Source of the DNA: CAVZCK01 sp963798805
GTDB taxonomy: Bacteria > Pseudomonadota > Alphaproteobacteria > Rhizobiales > Rhodomicrobiaceae
Assembly: GCA_963798805.1 (NCBI GenBank)
Contig: CAWCVC010000010.1
Coordinates: 1,364,001-1,428,000 of the forward strand
Direction: 5' to 3'
DNA length: 64,000 nt
Part shown: positions 33,652 through 42,392 of the stretch, in pieces
Layout of the letters: each line of letters begins with the position of its first letter
How positions within the stretch are numbered: the stretch's first letter is position 1
The notes under the pieces: generated by a model
What the model saw: the letters and a program-made list of their open reading frames with translations, nothing else
Database searches by the model: none
What the model was told of the DNA's origin: nothing
Program-made: the position numbers and the translations under genes

Positions 33652-34551
33652 TTAAGATGCGGCGCGTTCGCCGCGCAGAAATGTAATGATCCCGGAGAAA
33701 TCGGTGCCGGCGCCGCCCTGCGCCGCGAATAGGCTGTAAAGCTGCGCCGCTTCCGCGCCGAGGGGGGTCGCGGCGCCGCTGGTTTGCGCCGCGTCCTGCG
33801 CCAGGCGCAGATCCTTCAGCATCATGGCGGCCGTGAAACCGGCGGCGTAATCGCGATTGGCCGGCGATGCGGGCACGGGGCCGGGCACCGGGCAGTAGCT
33901 CGTAAGTGACCAGCATTGACCGGAGGCTTTTGAGGAAATGTCGAATAATTTCTGCTTGTCGAGCCCCAGCTTCTCGGCGAGCACGAAGGCTTCGCACACC
34001 GCGATCATCGAGACGCCGAGCACCATGTTGTTGCAGATCTTCGCCGCCTGGCCGTTGCCGGGACCACCCGCATGCACCACAGCTTTACCCATCGCCTGGA
34101 GAATCGGCTCGGCTTTTGCGAAAGCCGCCTCGCTGCCGCCGACCATGAAGGTGAGGGTTGCGGCTTCGGCGCCGCCGACCCCGCCCGACACCGGCGCATC
34201 GACCATGGCCATGCCCGCCTTTTCCGCCTCGGCGGCAACCGCTCGCGCCGTCGCGACGTCTATGGTCGAGCAGTCCATGAACAGGGTGCCCGGCGCCGCA
34301 GCGGCCAGGATGCCGTCCGGGCCGAGATAGACAGCGCGGACCTCGGCGCCCGCCGGCAGCATCGTCAGCACGGCTTCGACGCCAGCAACCGCCTCGCGCA
34401 GGCTGCCCGCCTCTTCAGCCCCGGCGCCGACCGCGCGCTGAACGCCTTGCGGCGCCACGTCATAGACCTTCAACCGATGCCCCGCCTTGAGAAGATTGGC
34501 CGCCATCGGCGCGCCCATCTTGCCGAGACCAATGAATCCGATATGTGCCAT
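33652..34551 (-). CDS. mmsB: 3-hydroxyisobutyrate dehydrogenase
   Basis: A 299-residue beta-hydroxyacid dehydrogenase for the valine pathway, oxidising 3-hydroxyisobutyrate to methylmalonate semialdehyde with NAD. The Rossmann start is IGFIGLGKMGAPMAANLLKA, substrate binding is DAPVSGGVGGAEAATLTFMV, and the catalytic Lys is in GNGQAAKICNNM. KDLRLAQDAA is the cofactor-binding C-terminal motif. ATG 34551 starts right at the Rossmann strand. It lies 62 bp downstream of the 3-hydroxyisobutyryl-CoA hydrolase gene, the preceding step. Confidence 0.92.
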   Translation of the reverse strand: MAHIGFIGLGKMGAPMAANLLKAGHRLKVYDVAPQGVQRAVGAGAEEAGSLREAVAGVEAVLTMLPAGAEVRAVYLGPDGILAAAAPGTLFMDCSTIDVATARAVAAEAEKAGMAMVDAPVSGGVGGAEAATLTFMVGGSEAAFAKAEPILQAMGKAVVHAGGPGNGQAAKICNNMVLGVSMIAVCEAFVLAEKLGLDKQKLFDISSKASGQCWSLTSYCPVPGPVPASPANRDYAAGFTAAMMLKDLRLAQDAAQTSGAATPLGAEAAQLYSLFAAQGGAGTDFSGIITFLRGERAAS

Positions 34552-34613
34552 GGCGTTCGTCTCCTCCGCGGCGGCCGCACCGCCTTCCCTGTTTTCGTTC
34601 CCGCGTTGCGGGT

Positions 34614-35699
34614 TCAGTCTATCAGCGTCCAGCGGTCTTTGAGATCGATTTCCTCCTCGCCGAGCGGGGCGAAAAACGCCTCGATCATCTCGTCGCTGAC
34701 CTCCTCGATGGTGGCGGGATGCCATTTCGGCGAGCGGTCGCGGTCGATGAGCAGCGCGCGCACGCCTTCGCGGAGATCCGGCTGTTTCAGCACCCGGTAA
34801 ACCAGGCGGAATTCGACCTGCAATTCCTCCTTGAGCGAGGCCCTGTGCCGTCCCCCGCGGATTTCCCGGAAGGCGATCTTCAGGCTGATCGGGGAGCGCT
34901 GGCGAATGGCGGCGGCGGTTTCTTTCGCCCAGGTGGAGTGAGGCCCGGTCTCGTCATCGAGGCGCGCCAGAATGGCTTCCAGGCTCTCGGCGCAAAAGAT
35001 CCTGTCGATCGCCGGCCGCAGCGCCGCAAGCTCGCCTTCGCCGGGATCGCGATGCAGTCCATCCAGCACGGGATCGATCGGGTCGCCTTCGATCATGGCA
35101 TGTCGGATCTTGTCGAACTCGGCCTCATCGACGCAATGGGTGGCGTAGCCGAGGTGATAAGCGTCGGCGCGGCCGATGCTGCGGCCGGTAAGGCCCAGAT
35201 AGAGCCCGGTCTCGCCGGGAAAGCGCGACAGGAAGAAGCCGGCGCCGATATCGGGGAAGAGGCCGATCCCCGTCTCCGGCATGGCGAACAGCAGATTTTC
35301 CCCGGCGACGCGATGCGTCCCGTACATGGAAATCCCGACGCCGCCGCCCATGACGATGCCGTTGACCAGCGACACATTGGGCTTGGTGAAGCATTCGAGC
35401 GTCCAATTGTGCTGATACTCATCGCGGAAGAACTGGGTGACAGCATTGAAATCGCGATCGAGATCGGCGACAGCCGCGCGGATATCGCCGCCGCCGCAGA
35501 AGGCGCGGCCCGGCACTGCGTCCAGCACGATGCCGTAGATCCGGGCGGTCGAGGCCCATTTCAGATAGTGCGCTTCCACTCTGTTGATCATCTCGCCGGT
35601 GAGCGCATTGAGCGTCTTCTGCCGGTTGAGCGTCAGGAACCCCGCGCGGCCTTCCTCGCGAATGAGGATATCGTCTTGAGGCGTCGTGGGCTCTGACAT
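34614..35699 (-). CDS. 3-hydroxyisobutyryl-CoA hydrolase (crotonase superfamily)
   Basis: A 361-residue crotonase-fold enzyme that releases 3-hydroxyisobutyrate from its CoA ester in valine degradation. Motifs are LTLNRQKTLNALTGEM at the N-terminus, the oxyanion-hole segment FCGGGDIRAA, GIVMGGGVGISMYGTHRVAG, then ETGIGLFPDIGAGFFLSRFPG, the last carrying the catalytic acidic residues of the HIBCH type. The extended C-terminus (FREIRGGRHRASLKEELQVE) is the usual hydrolase region, longer than enoyl-CoA hydratases. It is upstream of mmsB and almost certainly co-transcribed. Confidence 0.92.
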   Translation of the reverse strand: MSEPTTPQDDILIREEGRAGFLTLNRQKTLNALTGEMINRVEAHYLKWASTARIYGIVLDAVPGRAFCGGGDIRAAVADLDRDFNAVTQFFRDEYQHNWTLECFTKPNVSLVNGIVMGGGVGISMYGTHRVAGENLLFAMPETGIGLFPDIGAGFFLSRFPGETGLYLGLTGRSIGRADAYHLGYATHCVDEAEFDKIRHAMIEGDPIDPVLDGLHRDPGEGELAALRPAIDRIFCAESLEAILARLDDETGPHSTWAKETAAAIRQRSPISLKIAFREIRGGRHRASLKEELQVEFRLVYRVLKQPDLREGVRALLIDRDRSPKWHPATIEEVSDEMIEAFFAPLGEEEIDLKDRWTLID

Positions 35700-35870
35700 T
35701 TGATCTCCTGAAGGCTGTTGCGCGAGAATTGACCAGCGGGGCGGCTCAAAGGCGATTGCGCTTGAACCGCGACGGCAGGCTATACATGTGCCAAGCCGCG
35801 CGACAAGTGAAACGATCGGCTGAATGGCGTGTTAATCGGGCGTGAAATTGCCGTGCTGGGGACATTGTCG

Positions 35871-36773
35871 ATGAGGCTCGTCATAGCGGCATTGGTCCTC
35901 GGCGGCATAGCTGTCCAGAGCCAGGCTAGGACTCACCGCGCTCCGCAGAAGTCTCCGCTTGAGGTCGAGGTGCCGCAAAAGCGTTCCGAGGCAATCGGCA
36001 AGGAGACCGGCGAGCAGCCTGAGGCCGATCACGAGCCGGGCGCCGAGGACAACGAGAATGCTTCGGACGAAGCGGCAGAGAAAGGCGCGTCCGAGGAGGA
36101 GCAGGCGGGCATTCCTCCGCTTCCCGAACGCGCGCCGATCCCGTCATTGCGCAATCCGAGAATAGCCTCCGAGCCTTACGGGCCGCCGCCCCCGCCCGAG
36201 ACATGGAGCGCGGCCGAGATCGCCGACGCGAAAGCGCAGTGCGACCGCCTGCTCAAGGACAATATGTTCGATTATAAGGCGCTGCCGCCGATCAAGGAGG
36301 GCGTCTGCGGCGCGCCGGCACCGATCGAGCTCAAATATATAAACGAGACCCCGCGCGTCGAGATGCGCCCCGCTCCGAAGATGAGATGCGAGCTCGCCGC
36401 GGCGCTGGAGCACTGGCTGGAAGAGGTCGTTCAGCCGCTTGCGAAGCAACTCCTTCAGGCCAATATCATCCGGCTCGTGAACATTGGCTCCTACCAGTGC
36501 CGGACGCGCTACGGCGATCCCCATGAGCGCATCAGCTATCACGCCTCGGCCGAAGCCATTGATGTCGCCGAATTCGTCACAGCGAAAGGCGAGCACATCA
36601 AGGTTCTGGATTTCTGGTCGAGCCCCGACGAGCGCGGCACCTTTCTGAAGGAGGCGCACGACGGCGCCTGCAAGATCTTCGGCACCGTGCTCGGCCCAGA
36701 AGCCAATGCCGCCCACAAGAACCACTTCCATCTGGATATGGCGAAGCGGCGCTACAGCGCCTATTGCCAATAG
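35871..36773 (+). CDS. extensin-like C-terminal domain protein, secreted
   Basis: A 300-residue precursor. The signal peptide MRLVIAALVLGG... is followed by a ~90-residue low-complexity, acidic and proline-rich linker (GEQPEADHEPGAEDNENA, then PPLPERAPIPS). The C-terminal ~180 residues form the extensin-like domain with YGDPHERISYHASAEAIDVAEF-type and HKNHFHLDM motifs. The His/Asp pattern resembles a zinc-dependent M15-like peptidase fold, which suggests an envelope peptidase role, though activity is unproven. An in-frame GTG at 35829 would add 14 residues before the signal peptide, so the ATG is preferred. Confidence 0.83.
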   Translation: MRLVIAALVLGGIAVQSQARTHRAPQKSPLEVEVPQKRSEAIGKETGEQPEADHEPGAEDNENASDEAAEKGASEEEQAGIPPLPERAPIPSLRNPRIASEPYGPPPPPETWSAAEIADAKAQCDRLLKDNMFDYKALPPIKEGVCGAPAPIELKYINETPRVEMRPAPKMRCELAAALEHWLEEVVQPLAKQLLQANIIRLVNIGSYQCRTRYGDPHERISYHASAEAIDVAEFVTAKGEHIKVLDFWSSPDERGTFLKEAHDGACKIFGTVLGPEANAAHKNHFHLDMAKRRYSAYCQ

Positions 36774-36971
36774 GCTTCCTCTCCAAGATGTTGATTATCG
36801 AGAGCGGATAGGCCCGGCGCCATTTAGCCCAATTTTCGTGAGACATCAGCGTTATTACGCTGCTGCAGAAATAAGCCGGAAAAAGTCTGCAAAAGAGACG
36901 GCGCGTCGCGTTGCTCCTGCAGCATTCAGGTGGTAAAGACACGAGACGATTTTAGCCGAGGGAAGCTCTGC

Positions 36972-38036
<1,065 letters not shown>

Positions 38037-38082
38037 TCGCCATAATAAGTCGAGTGGCCGATCACCGGCCTGAGGACGGAGA

Positions 38083-39327
38083 ATGACCGTAGTGGCGCCG
38101 GACCATGCCGAGGCGCAATTTGCGATCAGCTACCGGGACGTATTCGAGGCGACAAAGCTCATCAGCGGGCGCGTCTTGCGCACGCCGACCTTGCCTGCAC
38201 CGAAGTTGTCGCAACTGACCGGCGCACAGGTCTTCGTCAAATACGAAAATCTCCAGGTCACCGGCTCGTTCAAGGACCGTGGGGCGCTGGTCAAGCTGTT
38301 GTCGCTCACCGATGCCGACCGCGAGCGCGGCGTCATTGCCATGTCGGCCGGAAACCACGCCCAGGCCGTCGCTTTTCATGCGCGGCGACTCGGCATCCCG
38401 GCCCTGATCGTTATGCCCGAGCGCACGCCTTTCGTGAAGGTCAGCAACACGGAAGCTTTCGGCGCCGAGGTGGTGCTTGCAGGCGAAACCGTGGCGGAAG
38501 CGCGCGACAGGGCGCTCGAACTTGCCGCCGAGCGTGGGCTCACTTTCGTCCACCCCTACGACGATCCTTACGTCATGGGCGGCCAGGGCACGCTCGGCGC
38601 CGAGATTCTCGAAGATCAGCCCGATCTCGACTGCGCCATCATCCCGATCGGCGGAGGCGGGCTGATCTCCGGCTGTGCCGTGGCGATGAAGAAGCTGAAA
38701 CCGGCCATCGAGATTTTCGGAGTCGAAGCCGCGCTGTTTCCGTCGATGAAGGCAGCTCTCGAAGGCACGAAGCCGGTTTGCGGCGGCCAGACGCTGGCTG
38801 AGGGCATTGCCGTCAAGACCGCCGGTCAGCTCACTTTGCCGATCGTTGCGGCGTTCGTCTCGGACGTCATTCTCGTCAGCGAGCAGCAGATCGAGCACGC
38901 CGTCGCGGCCTTCATGTCGCTGCAGAAGACCATGGCCGAAGGGGCGGGGGCGGCAGGGCTCGCCGCGCTGTTCGCCGAGCGGGAGCGGTTTCGCGGCCGC
39001 AAGGTCGGGCTCGTTCTATCCGGCGGCAATATCGACGTGCGAATCCTGGCCTCGATCATGGTTCGCGGGCTGGAGCGCGAGGACAAGATCATCTCGCTGC
39101 GTCTCGTCATCGACGATCAGCCGGGCGTATTAGGCCGCGTGGCGACTTGTCTCGGCGAGGCCGGAGCGAATATTCTCGAGGTCGCCCATCGGCGCACCTC
39201 GCTCAATGTGCCGGTGAAGGGCACCACGCTCGATGTCATGATCGAGGCGAAGGATGCCGGTCACGCGGCTGCCATCATGGCGATGCTGAAGGAAAAAGGC
39301 TTCAGCGTGTTCCGGATGGATTTTTGA
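38083..39327 (+). CDS. ilvA: threonine ammonia-lyase with ACT domain
   Basis: A 414-residue PLP-dependent threonine deaminase that makes 2-oxobutyrate for isoleucine synthesis. The PLP Lys is in TGSFKDRGAL (Lys64), followed by SAGNHAQAVAFHA, the phosphate-binding loop IGGGGLISGC and a C-terminal SGGNIDVRIL. Residues from about 338 form one ACT-like domain (RLVIDDQPGVLGRVATCL). That single short regulatory domain is the TIGR01127-type form, not the classical IlvA with two. GGACGGAG before the ATG at 38083 fixes the start. It lies 46 bp after hemB on the same strand. Confidence 0.92.
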   Translation: MTVVAPDHAEAQFAISYRDVFEATKLISGRVLRTPTLPAPKLSQLTGAQVFVKYENLQVTGSFKDRGALVKLLSLTDADRERGVIAMSAGNHAQAVAFHARRLGIPALIVMPERTPFVKVSNTEAFGAEVVLAGETVAEARDRALELAAERGLTFVHPYDDPYVMGGQGTLGAEILEDQPDLDCAIIPIGGGGLISGCAVAMKKLKPAIEIFGVEAALFPSMKAALEGTKPVCGGQTLAEGIAVKTAGQLTLPIVAAFVSDVILVSEQQIEHAVAAFMSLQKTMAEGAGAAGLAALFAERERFRGRKVGLVLSGGNIDVRILASIMVRGLEREDKIISLRLVIDDQPGVLGRVATCLGEAGANILEVAHRRTSLNVPVKGTTLDVMIEAKDAGHAAAIMAMLKEKGFSVFRMDF

Positions 39328-39596
39328 ATGCGCCGCATTCCGGCAGAAACAGTTTTTGAGGTTTAACAAGGTGCTGTACACGGATTAGAAATTTGGCTAT
39401 GCGCTTCCGGCGCTCAGCGGATGTTTTCTTTGAATTCGTAAGTATAGAATATGATTGCCATATCATCTCGTTCCCAAGTGCTTCCCCTGGTTACCTATAG
39501 AGCACTTGATTTCACTGCCGGCTGTCACTTAAGCTGTAAACCGGTATGGGGGTTGGGAGTGGGTAAGCAACGGCAGGTGATTAGTGAGGGCATGAC

Positions 39597-40376
39597 GTGA
39601 CGGAGCAGAGTCGACGTTTTCCCGAGTTTTATGTGACCGCTCCCCAGCCTTGTCCCTATCTCCAGGGACGACTTGAAAGAAAGATTTTCACTCATCTGAC
39701 GCCGGACAAATCGGCTGCGATGGTCGACAATCTGCTCAAAGGTGGATTCCGGCGCAGTCAGAATATCGCATACATGCCCTATTGCGACGGCTGTCAGGCC
39801 TGCGTGTCGGTCCGCATCGTCGTCAGTGAGTTCAAGATGAGCCGCTCCTTGCGACGCGTGCTGCGCCGGAACCAGGATCTGCACAACCGGCGTGTCGGCG
39901 CGGTGGCGACCTCAGAGCAATATGCACTGTTCCGCGACTATATCGCGGCGCGCCATGCGGATGGCGGCATGGCCGATATGTCGGTGTTCGACTATTCGAT
40001 GATGGTCGAGGACAGCGCGGTTGAGACCTTCATCACCGAATATCGCCGCAAGCCGGCCTCGCGGCTTCTGAGCAGCGCCGTAACCGGCGATCTGCCGATC
40101 GCAGCGGCAGCTTTGTGTGACCGGCTGAGCGACGGCCTGTCGCTGGTCTACAGCTTTTACGATCCCGATCTGAGGGACCGCAGTCTGGGCAGCTATATCA
40201 TCCTCGAGCACATCGAATATGCGCGCAGCCTGAAGCTGCCTTACGTCTATCTCGGCTACTGGATCGAGGGCTCGCGCAAGATGGCGTACAAGTCGCGCTT
40301 CACCCCCCAGGAGCGCCTGACCCGCCACGGCTGGGTGCGCATGCAGCCGCCGACCGGCGCCGCGGAAGCCGACTGA
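39597..40376 (+). CDS. bpt: aspartate/glutamate leucyltransferase (Bpt, arginyltransferase family)
   Basis: A 259-residue N-end-rule transferase that adds leucine from Leu-tRNA to proteins with N-terminal Asp or Glu, marking them for ClpS/ClpAP. N-terminal cysteines are in PQPCPYLQGR and MPYCDGCQACVS, the ATE1-type heme/metal-like motif. YSFYDPDLRDRSLGSYIILEHI and the C-terminal YLGYWIEGSRKMAYK are the GNAT-fold family blocks. The start is a GTG at 39597, in the sequence GACGTGACGGAG; an upstream ATG is out of frame. The 269 bp upstream of it are AT-richer than the flanks, with no feature I can support. Confidence 0.93.
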   Translation: MTEQSRRFPEFYVTAPQPCPYLQGRLERKIFTHLTPDKSAAMVDNLLKGGFRRSQNIAYMPYCDGCQACVSVRIVVSEFKMSRSLRRVLRRNQDLHNRRVGAVATSEQYALFRDYIAARHADGGMADMSVFDYSMMVEDSAVETFITEYRRKPASRLLSSAVTGDLPIAAAALCDRLSDGLSLVYSFYDPDLRDRSLGSYIILEHIEYARSLKLPYVYLGYWIEGSRKMAYKSRFTPQERLTRHGWVRMQPPTGAAEAD

Positions 40377-40487
40377 ACCGGACGCTCCGTCCCCTTCGCT
40401 TTGAGGTGTTCCGCCTCGCTCCTCCCGTTTCCATTTTCTTAACCAAACCAGAACCTTAAGGCGATTGTCGCAATTTTGTGCCGCTCG

Positions 40488-40518
40488 TTCGGATTTTCGT
40501 AGCGTGCTTAAATCCGAA
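40488..40518. repeat. inverted repeat upstream of the histidine kinase
   Basis: TTCGGATTT at 40488-40496 is matched by AAATCCGAA at 40510-40518, a perfect 9-bp inverted repeat around a 13-bp centre. It lies in the 329-bp gap between bpt (ends 40376) and the kinase start (40706). It may be an operator or an attenuator. Otherwise that gap contains no feature I can support; an 85-codon frame at 40465-40722 does not look like a protein. Confidence 0.55.
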
Positions 40519-40705
40519 TTTACCTTTCACGCCTTCAATGGATGCTTAGTGGCGCTGAATGGAGCACTGGCGTGCCGCTCCGAAGCGATCATCAACGATG
40601 TATTGCCGCTGCCTGCTGATGCGCACCGCGCAGATGCAGCCCCGGCAGAGACGCATCGGACCTTGCCCGTGCCACCTTGCGCTATTTGCGTTGGAAGACA
40701 GGTCA

Positions 40706-42262
40706 ATGAGTATGAGTGCTGATATCGCCGCGCAAGTCTCCTTCCCGAGACTGAAAGCGCTTGCTCCCCAAACGACTGCGCTCTGTGTGAAACGGGCGCG
40801 CGAAAAGCTGGCGAACCAGGCCGGAGCTCGCCCGGAGTTCCATTATGAGCTCCTGTCGATCTTCGTCCGCTCCGAGCTGACGGCATCGCTCGCCATCCCG
40901 ATGTTGGCGGTCGTCCTCGCCATGGGGCTGCTGCCATGGGCGCCGGTCGAGTCGCTCTTATTCTGGCTGGCGACGGTGTTCATTTCCAAAGGCATTCTCA
41001 TTCTCCTGTGCCGGCGTTTCCAGGCGCTGAGCCGCAAGCAGGCCGATTGCGATCTGTGGCGCCGCTATCTCGCCGCCGCCGAATTCCTCTACGGCACCAC
41101 CTGGTCGTCGGTCGTTTTCGTCAATTTAGCGCCTCACGATCAGCGCTCGGCCTTCTTCTTCCTGTTCGCCGCCATCATGGTCGTCGTCGCCATGCGGACG
41201 ATGTTCGCCTCGACCGTGCTGCGCATCCTCTATGCCGGCACGATCCCGATGACGTCCGCGCTGGTGCTGCGGCTTCTGCTGACCGGCCACCCCTTTTATT
41301 GGACGCTCGCCGCCGTCGCGATCGGCATCCATGTCTATCTGATCTTCCTGGCCAGCGGATTGCAGCGCACGGTCCTCGCCATGCTCGAATACCGGGCGGA
41401 GAAGGACGCGCTCGTCGCCGAGCTGGAGCAGGCGAAGGCAGTCTCCGACGAGGCCCGCCGCCGCGCCGAGGCAGCCAATATCGCCAAGTCGAAATTCCTC
41501 GCCAATATGAGCCATGAGCTGCGCACGCCGCTCAACGCCATTCTGGGCTTTTCGGAAATGATGCGATCCGAGATCCTCGGGCCGATGCGGAATTCGACCT
41601 ACAAGACCTATTCGGCGGACATCCATCATAGCGGCGAGCATCTGCTCAATCTGATCAATCAGATTCTCGACCTGTCGCGGATCGAGGCCGGGCGCTACGA
41701 GCTGCACGAAGAGCCGGTGATGCTTGCCGACGTCATGGAGGACTGCCGGCACCTGCTTAGCCTGCGCGCAGAAAGCAAGCGGCTGAAGATCGTCGAGGAT
41801 TTCTCCGAGGGCCTGCCGCGGCTATGGGCCGAAAAGCGCGCTGTGCGCCAGATCTGCCTCAACCTGCTTTCGAACGCGATCAAATTCACGCCGCAGAACG
41901 GCACGATTACGCTGACCGTCGGGACCACCCGGCGCGGCGAGCAATATCTCAGCGTCAAGGACAGCGGCCCCGGTATTCCAGAGACCGAGATCCCGCGCGT
42001 GATGCGGCCGTTCGGACAGGGCTCGCTGGCAACCGCGACGAACGAGGGCGGCAGCGGTCTCGGTCTGCCGATCGTCAAGGGTCTCGTCGACCTCCATGGC
42101 GGCAAGTTTCAGCTCCGTAGCCGGATACGCCACGGCACCGAGGTGAAGATCACCTTCCCGCTGAATCGGGTGATGCAGCCGACGCCGGCAATCGCACCGG
42201 CGCCGCCGCCGCTCTTGGCAGCCATGCCGGAGCCGATTGTGCTGCGCGCCAGCAATGGGTAG
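40706..42262 (+). CDS. membrane-bound sensor histidine kinase
   Basis: A 518-residue kinase. A ~55-residue cytosolic N-terminus is followed by six or so hydrophobic segments (about 60-225: IPMLAVVLAMGLLPWAPV, FFFLFAAIMVVVAM and others), then a linker coiled coil (RAEKDALVAELEQAKAV). The HisKA block FLANMSHELRTPLNAILGFS has the phosphorylated His at about 270, followed by the PdhS/PleC-like ILGPMRNSTYKTYSADIH. ATP-binding motifs NLLSNAIKFT, DSGPGI and GSGLGL are intact. A proline-rich tail ends the protein. No receiver domain or neighbouring response regulator is present. The stop TAG coincides with the terminus of repeat copy B. Confidence 0.9.
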   Translation: MSMSADIAAQVSFPRLKALAPQTTALCVKRAREKLANQAGARPEFHYELLSIFVRSELTASLAIPMLAVVLAMGLLPWAPVESLLFWLATVFISKGILILLCRRFQALSRKQADCDLWRRYLAAAEFLYGTTWSSVVFVNLAPHDQRSAFFFLFAAIMVVVAMRTMFASTVLRILYAGTIPMTSALVLRLLLTGHPFYWTLAAVAIGIHVYLIFLASGLQRTVLAMLEYRAEKDALVAELEQAKAVSDEARRRAEAANIAKSKFLANMSHELRTPLNAILGFSEMMRSEILGPMRNSTYKTYSADIHHSGEHLLNLINQILDLSRIEAGRYELHEEPVMLADVMEDCRHLLSLRAESKRLKIVEDFSEGLPRLWAEKRAVRQICLNLLSNAIKFTPQNGTITLTVGTTRRGEQYLSVKDSGPGIPETEIPRVMRPFGQGSLATATNEGGSGLGLPIVKGLVDLHGGKFQLRSRIRHGTEVKITFPLNRVMQPTPAIAPAPPPLLAAMPEPIVLRASNG

Positions 42263-42391
42263 TGGATCAAACGTGACATTTGTGTCCCTCCCGCCGCATC
42301 GCGGGATTGAGGTAAGGACGCCAAATGTCATGAAAATTTGATCCGTCAGCAAAAGGACTAGTGGTTCGAAGCGTTAGAATCGAACCACTAG
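42260..42391 (-). repeat. double-hairpin repeat, copy B (IS-flanked)
   Basis: On the minus strand it reads CTAGTGGTTCGATTCTAACG..., a first hairpin closing at CGAACCACTAG, then a second with arms GGATCAAATTTTCATGACAT and AAATGTCACGTTTGATCC. It matches copies A and C throughout. The left end (TAGTGG, from 42260) overlaps the kinase stop. The right end abuts the IS element. The small gene at 44380 would lie eight bases beyond if the IS were removed. Confidence 0.9.
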
Positions 42392-42392
42392 C

